Of a DNA stretch of 27,785 nucleotides, positions 1 through 6,539 are shown one piece after another. This stretch comes from Actinomycetes bacterium (GTDB lineage Bacteria > Actinomycetota > Actinomycetes > Propionibacteriales > Propionibacteriaceae), in contig JAEXAS010000011.1 of the NCBI GenBank assembly GCA_023458095.1, positions 1 to 27,785 of the forward strand, written 5' to 3'. How positions within the stretch are numbered: position 1 is the first letter of the stretch; the number at the start of each line of letters is the position of its first letter. A model generated the notes under the pieces. The model was not told the origin of the DNA and made no database searches. It saw nothing but the letters and a program-made list of their open reading frames with translations. A program made the position numbers and the translations under genes.

Positions 1-53
1 ACCCAGCGAGCGCCCATACCGTAGCGCTGCGGAACGGCGGACGGCGACCTCAC
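1..53 (-). CDS. 5' end of next dcw gene (probably murF), cut by window edge
   Basis: An open frame runs off the left edge. A GTG at 53-51 overlaps the murE stop by 4 nt (GTGA) and has a GAGG Shine-Dalgarno 7 nt upstream, the coupling style used elsewhere in this cluster. Only 17 codons are visible; a second in-frame ATG is at 17-15 but has no clear ribosome binding site. murF (UDP-MurNAc-tripeptide:D-Ala-D-Ala ligase) normally follows murE in actinobacteria, so the identity is inferred from position only. The visible residues do not by themselves identify the family. Confidence 0.4.
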   Translation of the reverse strand, partial: MRSPSAVPQRYGMGARW

Positions 54-1564
54 CGCCGATCCTCGATTCGAGACCAGGCCTCGTGCAGGGCCTCCACATC
101 ATCGAAGGGCACCGTGCGGTCGGCGAGCTGCTGGCCGGTTTCGTGGCCCTTGCCGAGTACCGCCACCCAATCCTGGGCCCCGGCCAGGCTGAGCGCCAAG
201 GCGATCGCCTCGCTGCGAATACCGCCATCGATCACCGTCGCGCCGCTGCGCAGCGCCGCGGCCTGCGCGCCGGCCAGGACCGCCGCCCGGATGGCCGCGG
301 GATCTTCGCTGCGCGGGTTATCGTCGGTGACCACGACCACCTGGGCGCCCTCAGCGGCTGCTGCCCCCATCGGCCCGCGCTTGGCCTGGTCACGGTCACC
401 GCCACAGCCCAGGACGGCGACGCGGAGTCCCGGCGGCAGCGCAGCCAAAGCCGCCGCCACAGACTCCGGGGTATGTGCAAAATCGACGACAGCGTGGGGT
501 GCCGATTCCCCCAAGTCCACGACCTGCATCCGTCCAGGGACGCGGGCATGAGCCAATCCCGGCAGCGCCGAGGCGAGCTCGATCCCAGCAGACTCCAGCA
601 TGGCGGCAGCGGTCGCGGCATTGCGGCGATTGAAGTCCCCCAGCAATCCCAACTCGAATTCATGAATACCGTGCGGCGTGCTGAGCTGAATCAGGCTGCT
701 GCCGCCGGGCAACTCACTGGCTCCGATCACCCGATAGTCCGCATCCGCGCCGGCACCAGTGGTCACCAGCGGCATGGCGCCGGTCTGGGCGACCTCAGCC
801 GCCAGTCGGCGTCCGTACTCGTCGTCGATGTTGATCACGGCAGCACGAGAATGCCCAGTGCGGAACAGCCGCGCTTTGGCTTGGAAGTAGTCCTCCATAT
901 CGGCGTGGTAGTCCAGATGATCCCGACCAAGATTGGTGAAACCGGCAACATCGAACACCAGCTCGTCGGTACGTCCTTGAGCCAAGGCATGGGAGGAGAC
1001 CTCCATGGCAATGGCGTCGGCACCATGCTGGGCCAGATAGCCCAACAGTGCTTGCAGATCGGGGGCCTCCGGTGTTGTCACGGTGGTCCGATTCGACACC
1101 AGGGCCTGCTCCCCGAGCCGAAAACCCAGGGTGCCGATGGTGCCAACCACATGACCGGCCTCGGCCAGCGCGGCCGAGAGCAGAAAGCTGGTCGAGGTCT
1201 TTCCGGTGGTTCCAGTCACGGCGAACATGGTCAGTCGCTCACCAGGACGCTGGTAGATCTCGGCGGCCAGTCGCGCCAGCTGAGCCCGCGGATCGGCGAC
1301 CGTGATCACAGGGATGTCGATCCCGGCGATCAGGCTCGCTCCGGCGGCATCGGTGAGCACTGCCGCCGCCCCACTGCGCACCGCTGCGGCGGCAAATTTC
1401 GCGCCGTGGGTGCTGGCTCCGGGCAGCCCCACATAGAGGTCACCGGGTTCGACACTGCGCGAGTCCAAAGTCACGCCACAGACCAAGACCTCGGCCGCGT
1501 CGGGAATCAATGTCGCCAGCGATACCGGGGGCACCTGGGGACGCAAGCTCACAGCAGTACTCAT
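50..1564 (-). CDS. murE: UDP-N-acetylmuramoyl-tripeptide synthetase MurE
   Basis: Cytoplasmic Mur ligase that adds the third stem-peptide residue (a diamino acid) to UDP-MurNAc-L-Ala-D-Glu, using ATP. The 504-aa length is normal. The N-terminal UDP-binding domain (about 1-110) is followed by the P-loop GTTGKT at 118-123, a YFQAKARLF segment whose Lys230 is the expected carbamylated lysine, and a C-terminal domain with DNPR at 415-418 and GKGHE at 471-475. The DNPR motif is the known signature of diaminopimelate-adding rather than lysine-adding enzymes. The start is ATG at 1564-1562, 37 nt after the ftsI stop, with only a weak ribosome binding site (AGGG region). It is the last complete gene of the division/cell-wall operon seen here. 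The stereoisomer used (meso- or LL-DAP) cannot be read from the motif. Confidence 0.96.
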   Translation of the reverse strand: MSTAVSLRPQVPPVSLATLIPDAAEVLVCGVTLDSRSVEPGDLYVGLPGASTHGAKFAAAAVRSGAAAVLTDAAGASLIAGIDIPVITVADPRAQLARLAAEIYQRPGERLTMFAVTGTTGKTSTSFLLSAALAEAGHVVGTIGTLGFRLGEQALVSNRTTVTTPEAPDLQALLGYLAQHGADAIAMEVSSHALAQGRTDELVFDVAGFTNLGRDHLDYHADMEDYFQAKARLFRTGHSRAAVINIDDEYGRRLAAEVAQTGAMPLVTTGAGADADYRVIGASELPGGSSLIQLSTPHGIHEFELGLLGDFNRRNAATAAAMLESAGIELASALPGLAHARVPGRMQVVDLGESAPHAVVDFAHTPESVAAALAALPPGLRVAVLGCGGDRDQAKRGPMGAAAAEGAQVVVVTDDNPRSEDPAAIRAAVLAGAQAAALRSGATVIDGGIRSEAIALALSLAGAQDWVAVLGKGHETGQQLADRTVPFDDVEALHEAWSRIEDRR

Positions 1565-1601
1565 CGCAGACCAACCCTAGCCCGACCGCGCTTGCCCCCG
1601 G

Positions 1602-3593
1602 TTACGGCGCGACCGGAAGCTTGGGGGCTTTGCCCTTGGACTGCGGCACTGCATAACGCGCCAACGCCAATGAAGTTAGTTGCTGAACCAGCGGGCCGGC
1701 CACCGCCGAGCCCGAGGCACCCCGCCGGGGATGGTCGATGACCGCATAGACCAGAACCTGGGGGCTCGGAATCGGAGCCACGCTGATTGCCGAGGTGGTC
1801 AACCCCACGACCCGTCCGCTCTTGCTGAGTTTCTGCGCGGTTCCGGTCTTGGCCCCCACCCGATAGCCCGGCACGTCGAAGACATGCGAACTGGTGTTCT
1901 GCGCCATCGACTCCATCATGGACAGCACCTGGCTGGCCGCGTCGGCCGAAACCACCCGGTGAGGTTGCCCGGCATTGAGCTTCTCCACCGTCCCGTCTGC
2001 CAGGGTTCGCGAGGCGACCAACTGGGGCGGGTTGTACACCCCACCGTTGGCGAGTGAACCGACTGCTGCGGCCATCTGCGGCAGCGTCACGCTGAAGGCA
2101 CTGCCGCCGTAGGCGAGTCCATCACGGCTATAGGACGGCATGTCCGCGTCGGGAAGGTAGCCCGAGGATTCACCAGGCAGCCCGAGATTTGTCTTGGCGC
2201 CCAGGCCGAAGGACACCATGTAGTCGTGCAGCGTCTTGGTGTTGGCCCGACGGGCCAAGGTGATGGTTCCGACATTGGAGGACTTGGCCAGCACGCCACG
2301 GGCGTAAAGCTTGATCGTGCCATGCTTCCAGGCATCGGAGATCTCGTGATCGCCGGACTTGATGGTCGCGGGAACCTTCAGCACTTCGGTGGGACGCACC
2401 AGTCCCAGATCGAGCAGAGTCGCAAAAGTGAGGGTCTTCTGCACGCTACCGGGGGTGTAGACGTTCGTGAGCGCACGGTTACCCAGGTCGGACTTCTTGG
2501 CTGCGGCCGGATCGTTGGGGTCGTAGCTGGGATAGGTCGCCAAGGCCAAGATCTCACCGGTCTTGGGGTTGGTGATGATGACCGAGCCGGAGTCGGCCTT
2601 GGTCTTCTTCACCCGCGCAGCCAGAAGCTGTTCAGCCTGCCACTGCAAACCGGCGTCCAAAGTGAGCTGGTAGGTCATCCCGTTGACGGCCGGCGTGATG
2701 ACATTGGTTCCGGTGGGAATCTTCTCCCCACCTGGGGAGCTCTCGTAGATCTCGCGCCCCGGGGTACCCGACAGAGTCTGGTTCAGGCTGTACTCCAGGC
2801 CGCTGGCACCCTTGCCGGAGCTATTGACGAATCCGACCACATTCGCCGCCAGGGTTCCGTTGGGATAACTCCGGGTCGGTGCGCTGACCATGCTCAACCC
2901 GACCAGGTGGGCTTCGGACATTGCCGCGCTGAGCGCCCGGTAGGTCGCAGCCGGCACCTGCCGCTTCACCAGCTGATAGTTCTGGCCTTTTCCGGTCGCG
3001 GTGAGTTTCGGCAGATAGTCCGACGGCTGCCCGCCGAGGTATTGGGCCAGCAGGGCGGCGATCTTGGGCGGCGCTGCGGCAGCTTGCTCGCGATCCGATG
3101 CCGTCATCTCGGCGTTCCACCGCCCGTTGGTCGCAATGAGCTTGGGGCTGGCCGTCACATTAACCGTGTCTTGCGTGAATGCCAGGGGCTCTGCGTTTCG
3201 GTCCAGGATCTGGCCGCGAAAGGCAGGCAGGTCACGCGTTACTGTGAGTTGGTCGGCCGCTTCCGCAGCGACGGCACTGGAATCCAGGGCCTGCACCTGA
3301 AAGGCACGCCCGGCTGCCAGCGAGAAGACCACGGCGATGAGAATGAGCAGGACCCGTAACCGCGGTACCGCAGCGGCCACCGGCAGCGCGCGGCGACGCC
3401 GCCGGGCAGGACGAGCCGTCGCCGTCGGCTTGGCGGCTGGCTTCGGCTTGGCTACGGTCGGCTTTGCGGCGGGCTTGGTCGTCGCCTTGGGTTTTGAGGT
3501 CGCCGCAGCCTTGGGCTTGGCCGCAGCTTTGGACTTGCCCGCAGCCTTGGGTTTGGCCTGCGGGTAGAAGAAGCGGTCCAGCGGTCGGCTCAT
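1602..3593 (-). CDS. ftsI: Septal peptidoglycan transpeptidase FtsI / PBP2 (class B PBP)
   Basis: Class B penicillin-binding protein that cross-links septal peptidoglycan in the divisome with FtsW and FtsL. The 663 residues comprise a long cytoplasmic Lys/Ala/Pro-rich tail (about 10-68, ending in five arginines), one membrane segment (about 79-97), a PBP dimerisation domain (about 120-300) and a transpeptidase domain. The catalytic motifs are all present: SVQK at 383-386 (acylated serine 383), SSN at 438-440 and KTG at 582-584. No PASTA repeats follow; the protein ends in a short Lys/Pro tail. The ATG at 3593-3591 overlaps the ftsL stop by 4 nt (ATGA), so translation is probably coupled. The repetitive tail is much longer than the short cytoplasmic segment usual for this family. 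Confidence 0.96.
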   Translation of the reverse strand: MSRPLDRFFYPQAKPKAAGKSKAAAKPKAAATSKPKATTKPAAKPTVAKPKPAAKPTATARPARRRRRALPVAAAVPRLRVLLILIAVVFSLAAGRAFQVQALDSSAVAAEAADQLTVTRDLPAFRGQILDRNAEPLAFTQDTVNVTASPKLIATNGRWNAEMTASDREQAAAAPPKIAALLAQYLGGQPSDYLPKLTATGKGQNYQLVKRQVPAATYRALSAAMSEAHLVGLSMVSAPTRSYPNGTLAANVVGFVNSSGKGASGLEYSLNQTLSGTPGREIYESSPGGEKIPTGTNVITPAVNGMTYQLTLDAGLQWQAEQLLAARVKKTKADSGSVIITNPKTGEILALATYPSYDPNDPAAAKKSDLGNRALTNVYTPGSVQKTLTFATLLDLGLVRPTEVLKVPATIKSGDHEISDAWKHGTIKLYARGVLAKSSNVGTITLARRANTKTLHDYMVSFGLGAKTNLGLPGESSGYLPDADMPSYSRDGLAYGGSAFSVTLPQMAAAVGSLANGGVYNPPQLVASRTLADGTVEKLNAGQPHRVVSADAASQVLSMMESMAQNTSSHVFDVPGYRVGAKTGTAQKLSKSGRVVGLTTSAISVAPIPSPQVLVYAVIDHPRRGASGSAVAGPLVQQLTSLALARYAVPQSKGKAPKLPVAP
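3420..3565 (-). repeat. Low-complexity Lys/Ala/Pro coding repeat in the ftsI 5' end
   Basis: This stretch encodes the AKPKAA-type tail of FtsI and consists of degenerate direct repeats built around gcagccttgggcttggcc on the plus strand. Very similar units occur in the rplD 3' end (22484-22640). Such repeats can change length by slippage or recombination while staying in frame. Confidence 0.7.
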
Positions 3594-4102
3594 TGTCCGG
3601 TCCCGTTCGCCGGCACGGCCTGGGCCTGCGCCTGGGCTTGGGCGGCCGCGGCGGCCGCCTTCTTCGCCGCCTGAGCAGCGGCTTGTTCAGCGGTGAGGGA
3701 ACGCACACTCGGCAGCTCGGAGCCGGCCACCGGCCGGGCTTTGCCCATCACCTTGCCGTCGCTGAGACGCAGCGGCACTGAGTAGGGATCCGGCCGCATT
3801 CCCAACTGGTGAGCTTTGGCGGCGAGATTGCGCACCGAACGCTCCTGGGCCAGTTCGCTCTTCAGCTGGGAGACCTGGTCGGCCAGGGCCGTGGCACTGT
3901 GCTGTTTCTTCTCGATCTCAAAGGACTGATTCTGCAAGGTGGTCGACAGCACCAGCATCCCGACCATGCCGAGAGCCAGCACAGCGGCCACGATCAGAAC
4001 GAAGGGAACAGTGGCGACCTGCTGGTTAGGTTTGGTCAGCGCCTTCAGACGCGGACCGCTGTGAGAATCCCGACTCGGACGGGGGGCGAGTAGGGCGGTC
4101 AT
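3590..4102 (-). CDS. ftsL: FtsL-like septum protein (membrane anchor plus coiled coil)
   Basis: Small bitopic protein in the canonical ftsL position between rsmH and ftsI. It has a cytoplasmic N-terminus of about 30 residues, one hydrophobic segment (about 31-53), then a predicted coiled coil (about 55-95) and a conserved-looking short segment ending in LGMRPDP, typical of FtsL/FtsB-like proteins that bridge FtsQ and FtsW/FtsI. The C-terminal 45 residues are an Ala/Gln/Lys low-complexity tail with alternating AQ. The ATG at 4102-4100 is chosen over the TTG one codon upstream because AGGAGG lies 7 nt before the ATG and it gives a TGATG junction with rsmH. FtsL sequences are poorly conserved, so the call rests on topology and position. 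Confidence 0.8.
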   Translation of the reverse strand: MTALLAPRPSRDSHSGPRLKALTKPNQQVATVPFVLIVAAVLALGMVGMLVLSTTLQNQSFEIEKKQHSATALADQVSQLKSELAQERSVRNLAAKAHQLGMRPDPYSVPLRLSDGKVMGKARPVAGSELPSVRSLTAEQAAAQAAKKAAAAAAQAQAQAQAVPANGTGQ

Positions 4103-5073
4103 CAAACAACCTCCTGGTGACGGGCGATAGCTCGCAATCGGGCTGAGGCAGCCCGGGGATTGACTTCGGTCTCGGCGGGGCTGGGACGCTCCGCGCCGCG
4201 GGTGAGCAGGTGGAATTCCGCGGCATAGCCCACCGGAACCTCAGGCACTCCGGCCGGCACGCGATCGCGGGCGGCAGCGGCGAAGGCCCGCTTCACCAGA
4301 CGATCCTCTCCGGAGTGATAGGCCAGCACGGCGAGGCGCCCGCCGGCAGAAAGCGCGTCCAGACAGGCTGGCAGCACAGCAGTCAGGGAGGCGATCTCGT
4401 CGTTGACGGCGATCCGCAAAGCCTGGAAGGTCCGCTTGGCTGGATGCCCACCGCTGTAGCGGGCGGCGGCCGGGATGGCCTCGGTGATCACCGCGACGAG
4501 TTGAGCCGAGCTGGTGAAGGCGGTTCGTGCCCGCGTCGCCACGATGGCTGCCGCGATCCGGGTGGCAAACCGTTCATCGCCATAGGTGCGCAGAATGCGG
4601 GCGAGTTCAGCCTCGGGCCACGTATTGACGACCTGCGCGGCAGTCAGCGACTGCTCGGAGTTCATCCGCATGTCCAGCGGAGCATCAGTGGCGTAGGCGA
4701 AGCCGCGCTCAATCGAGTCGATCTGCAACGAGGACAGTCCCAGATCCAGACAGATCGCTTGAACCGCGTCCAGCCCCTCCTCGGCGAGCACCGCAGGGAG
4801 TTCGTGATAGGTGGCATGGTGCAGCCGCACCCGCCCGCTATGGACGGTGAGTCGTTTCCCGGCGAGTTTGAGCGCCTCCGGGTCCCGGTCGATTCCGATC
4901 ACGGTGGCGTTGGGGCACTGCTGCAAGACCAGTTCGGCGTGACCCCCCATACCGAGGGTGCCGTCGACATAGACCGAGCCAGGTTCGCGCAGAGCCGGGG
5001 CCAGGAGTTCAACAATGCGGGCAGCCATGACGGGCACATGGAGAGCTGCGGCATCGGCTGATGAATCGCCCAT
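4102..5073 (-). CDS. rsmH: 16S rRNA (cytosine-1402-N4)-methyltransferase RsmH (MraW)
   Basis: SAM-dependent methyltransferase acting on C1402 in the ribosomal P-site. Visible family signatures are HVPVM at 12-16, the SAM-binding DGTLGMGGH at 37-45, DLGLSSLQID at 110-119, DMRM at 134-137, HPAKRTFQALR at 210-220 and HSGEDRLVK at 253-261. The length of 323 aa is normal. The frame stays open upstream to 5325, but that extension would read through the large hairpin and overlap mraZ, and it resembles no known RsmH N-terminus. The ATG at 5073-5071, preceded by a GACGAGG ribosome binding site, is therefore the start. The gene follows the structured RNA at 5103-5202 and overlaps ftsL by one base. Confidence 0.96.
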   Translation of the reverse strand: MGDSSADAAALHVPVMAARIVELLAPALREPGSVYVDGTLGMGGHAELVLQQCPNATVIGIDRDPEALKLAGKRLTVHSGRVRLHHATYHELPAVLAEEGLDAVQAICLDLGLSSLQIDSIERGFAYATDAPLDMRMNSEQSLTAAQVVNTWPEAELARILRTYGDERFATRIAAAIVATRARTAFTSSAQLVAVITEAIPAAARYSGGHPAKRTFQALRIAVNDEIASLTAVLPACLDALSAGGRLAVLAYHSGEDRLVKRAFAAAARDRVPAGVPEVPVGYAAEFHLLTRGAERPSPAETEVNPRAASARLRAIARHQEVV

Positions 5074-5102
5074 AGCCTCGTCCCGTCCATCGTTGCTGTG
5101 AA

Positions 5103-5202
5103 GATTCGTGCGATCCGGTTTCAATCCGCGCCCGGCACCTGGCACCGGGGAAGGTGCGCCAGGTGACCGGACGACGCGGATTGAAGCCGCACCGCACGAG
5201 TC
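5103..5202 (-). promoter_or_regulatory. Long imperfect hairpin between mraZ and rsmH; candidate mraW RNA element
   Basis: The whole mraZ-rsmH spacer folds on itself. 5106-5112 pairs with 5193-5199 (7 bp). A 3x3 internal loop is followed by 5116-5118 with 5187-5189, then 5120-5130 with 5175-5185 (11 perfect bp), 5132-5135 with 5167-5170, 5136-5143 with 5158-5165 (8 perfect bp), and 5144-5146 with 5153-5155 around a GGGGAA (plus strand) apical loop. No U-tract follows on the minus strand, so it is not a simple intrinsic terminator. A conserved structured RNA, the mraW motif, is known from actinobacteria in the 5' region of mraW (rsmH). Position and size fit, but I could not align it to the covariance model. 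The pairing is certain; the family name is inferred. Confidence 0.65.
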
Positions 5203-5206
5203 AGCC

Positions 5207-5644
5207 TCACCGTGGTTGCTCCGTGGTGAGCCCTGCTTCGTCCAAGGCCGCGAAGGCCTCTTCCTGCTCTGCCGAATACGCCGCCCAAGCGGCCGCGTCC
5301 CATACCTCGAGGCGGTTGATGGCACCGATCACCACGATGTCCTTCGCCAGCCCCGCATAGGTCCGCAGAGGGAGGGGAATCCCGACCCGTCCTTGGCTAT
5401 CCGGCAGTTCATCCGAGGCACCCGAGGCCACCATGCGCTGGTAGTCCCGCACTCCTCGAACTGTGGAGGGCCCGATTGCGGCTTGGGCGACCTCGGTCAT
5501 GAAGGTCTCGGTCGGCCAGATCGCCAAGCAGTGGTCTTGCTGTCGGGTGATGACAAGTCCGTCGGCCAACTGATCGCGAAACTTCGCGGGCAGAAAGAAC
5601 CGACCTTTGTCATCGAGCTTGGGGGTGTAGGTGCCCAGAAACAC
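5207..5644 (-). CDS. mraZ: Transcriptional regulator MraZ
   Basis: DNA-binding protein of the AbrB/MraZ fold that controls its own dcw operon and is usually autorepressive. Two SpoVT-AbrB-like halves are visible, each with the family DxxxR loop: DDKGR at 11-15 followed by FFLPAKFR, and DSQGR at 82-86 followed by VGIPLPLR. The 145-aa length is typical. The GTG at 5644-5642 is chosen because known MraZ proteins begin with FLGT right after the initiator, and an AAGGGGG ribosome binding site lies 8 nt upstream. The frame remains open to 5692, but those codons fall inside the operator array. It is the first gene of the dcw cluster and is separated from DUF3040 by a terminator, so a promoter must lie in 5645-5790. 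Confidence 0.95.
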   Translation of the reverse strand: MFLGTYTPKLDDKGRFFLPAKFRDQLADGLVITRQQDHCLAIWPTETFMTEVAQAAIGPSTVRGVRDYQRMVASGASDELPDSQGRVGIPLPLRTYAGLAKDIVVIGAINRLEVWDAAAWAAYSAEQEEAFAALDEAGLTTEQPR

Positions 5645-5652
5645 TGCGCCGA

Positions 5653-5712
5653 CCCCCTTCACTCTCCTCCACTTATCGCCACCATACTCCACTTTCCCCC
5701 ACTGAGCGCCAC
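5653..5712 (-). promoter_or_regulatory. Tandem 10-bp operator array, probable MraZ-binding boxes
   Basis: On the minus strand six consecutive 10-bp units begin with GTG: five start with GTGG (first bases at 5712, 5702, 5692, 5682, 5672) and the sixth with GTGA (5662). The array ends 8 bp before the mraZ start codon, and the sixth unit contains the AAGGGGG ribosome binding site. Two further GTGG words lie at 5734-5731 and 5744-5741, also 10 bp apart but shifted by 2 bp. MraZ proteins are known to bind short G-rich direct repeats at helical spacing in front of mraZ (TGGGN in E. coli, AAAGTG-type in mycoplasmas). Binding here is inferred. Confidence 0.75.
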
Positions 5713-5790
5713 ATTCGAGGCAAATTCACGCCACCGCTCCCCACCAGGATTCGATACCTCCATGCCGCGACTCGCAGCCCCGCCCCGAGG

Positions 5791-5819
5791 CACACAAAAG
5801 AGGCGATGGGCCATCGCCC
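5791..5819 (-). terminator. Rho-independent terminator after DUF3040
   Basis: On the minus strand GGCGAT (5818-5813) pairs with ATCGCC (5807-5802) around a GGCCC loop and is followed directly by TCTTTTGTGT (5801-5792). It lies 36 bp after the DUF3040 stop and before the mraZ operator array, so it probably insulates the dcw operon from upstream transcription. Confidence 0.75.
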
Positions 5820-5854
5820 ACCGCCTAGGACCAAAAGGTCAACAGAAAGGTGCC

Positions 5855-6229
5855 CTAGAAGGGCAGGTCATCATCTCCCCGACGACGTCGATCGTCAGGA
5901 CGCGCAGAAGAATTGCGCTGAGCTCGACCAGACCCCGGCCCGCCCGACACCGAGACACCTTCGGGATCCGCGTGACGCCAAGCCGCCAAACCCACCACCG
6001 TCGCGATAAGCATGATCAGAAAACCCAGCACACTCACCAGCGGGTGCCATTCCATGCCCAACACCAGCACCGTGACGCCGACAGCGAAGCCCAGCGCCGC
6101 GACGAGAACGCGACGGCGGTACCAATGACGCTGCGGCCCGCGTAGAGCATTGGCCAGCCGAGGGTCCTCAGCGGCAAGCTCGGCCTCCATTTGCTCAAGA
6201 AGCCGTTGCTCTTCTTCCGAGAGCGCCAT
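5855..6229 (-). CDS. DUF3040 family membrane protein
   Basis: Small actinobacterial membrane protein of unknown function (DUF3040). The 124 residues start with the family-typical MALSEEEQRLLEQME and an acidic amphipathic stretch containing AEDPRLA. Two hydrophobic segments follow (about 41-58 and 63-84), then a hydrophilic tail rich in Ser, Arg and Asp ending in DDLPF. The ATG at 6229-6227 is preferred over the GTG two codons upstream because GGGGAGG lies at the right distance for the ATG and overlaps the GTG. DUF3040 genes sit next to mraZ in many actinobacteria, which hints at a link to the envelope or division, but no activity is known. The gene is monocistronic here, with its own terminator and two possible promoters upstream. 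Confidence 0.88.
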   Translation of the reverse strand: MALSEEEQRLLEQMEAELAAEDPRLANALRGPQRHWYRRRVLVAALGFAVGVTVLVLGMEWHPLVSVLGFLIMLIATVVGLAAWRHADPEGVSVSGGPGSGRAQRNSSARPDDRRRRGDDDLPF

Positions 6230-6262
6230 AGTCACCTCCCCTGACTGTGCTGATCAGAAGCA

Positions 6263-6291
6263 AGTCTAGGCGCCACAGTAGCGTTTCGGAA
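6263..6291 (-). promoter_or_regulatory. Possible proximal promoter of the DUF3040 gene
   Basis: Minus-strand TTCCGA (6291-6286), a 17-bp spacer and TAGACT (6268-6263). The -10 fits the actinobacterial TAnnnT pattern; the -35 is weak. Transcription would begin near 6256, giving a leader of about 27 nt before the ATG at 6229. This is pattern recognition only. Confidence 0.35.
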
Positions 6292-6341
6292 CCAAACCAC
6301 ACTCAGCGCAGCTACCTAGTCTCAACAAGCCCGGCTCCTGC

Positions 6342-6398
6342 AGGAATGCGGGTCGAGGTGCATTCCTCCAGAAGCCGGCTGACCGCCACCGGGAATGC
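6342..6398 (-). other. Alternative hairpin pair in the leader downstream of the SOS promoter
   Basis: On the minus strand AGGAATGC (6367-6360) pairs perfectly with GCATTCCT (6349-6342) around a 10-nt loop. The same GGAATGC can instead pair with the earlier GCATTCC (6398-6392), so the two stems are mutually exclusive. A GGAGG word (6369-6365) abuts the shared strand, one base before an ATG that opens only a 13-codon frame. The purpose is unknown. The rest of the 310-bp gap 6230-6539 holds the promoters and SOS box listed separately; no convincing gene was seen. Confidence 0.45.
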
Positions 6399-6443
6399 AG
6401 CGAGCCTTCCCCAGCCCTACCGCACCCCCCAGGCGAGACTTTA

Positions 6444-6459
6444 TCGAACTCCCGTTCGA
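6444..6459. promoter_or_regulatory. LexA-binding SOS box
   Basis: TCGAAC-TCCC-GTTCGA is a perfect inverted repeat and an exact match to the TCGAAC-N4-GTTCGA core of actinobacterial LexA operators; the symmetry extends one base pair on each side (6443-6460). It begins 9 bp downstream of a TATGAT -10 element on the minus strand, so bound LexA would cover the transcription start. The first gene downstream is DUF3040, whose start is about 215 bp away. Confidence 0.8.
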
Positions 6460-6468
6460 TTTAAGACC

Positions 6469-6496
6469 ATCATAGTCACTCCCCGGGGCAGGTCAA
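6469..6496 (-). promoter_or_regulatory. Strong sigma70-type promoter overlapped by the SOS box
   Basis: Minus-strand TTGACC (6496-6491), a 16-bp spacer and TATGAT (6474-6469) are close to consensus at both boxes, the best promoter match seen in the window. The start would be near 6462, at the edge of the LexA box. A run of eight G (minus strand, 6504-6497) touches the -35 element. Transcription points toward DUF3040. Confidence 0.7.
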
Positions 6497-6539
6497 CCCC
6501 CCCCTCGAGGGCAGATCCGCCGATCCTGACTGTGGGCGC

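Noticed and set aside
83..1741. 552-codon plus-strand open frame opposite murE and ftsI
   Set aside because: It is a shadow frame of high-GC coding DNA: it lies opposite complete motif-bearing genes and its translation has no recognisable domain.
2226..3359. 377-codon plus-strand open frame opposite ftsI
   Set aside because: Shadow of the third-position GC pattern of ftsI; no recognisable domain or start signal.
5113..5190. CRISPR-repeat-like arms (GGATTGAA ends with a palindromic core)
   Set aside because: There are only two inverted copies facing each other, no spacers and no cas genes. The element is one hairpin, not an array.
5074..5325. N-terminal extension of RsmH to 407 aa
   Set aside because: It would run through the 100-nt hairpin and overlap mraZ. 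The ATG at 5073 has a ribosome binding site and matches the family start.
5720..5800. A sigma70 promoter for mraZ
   Set aside because: Transcription must start between the DUF3040 terminator and mraZ, but no -35/-10 pair with acceptable spacing stood out, so none is annotated.
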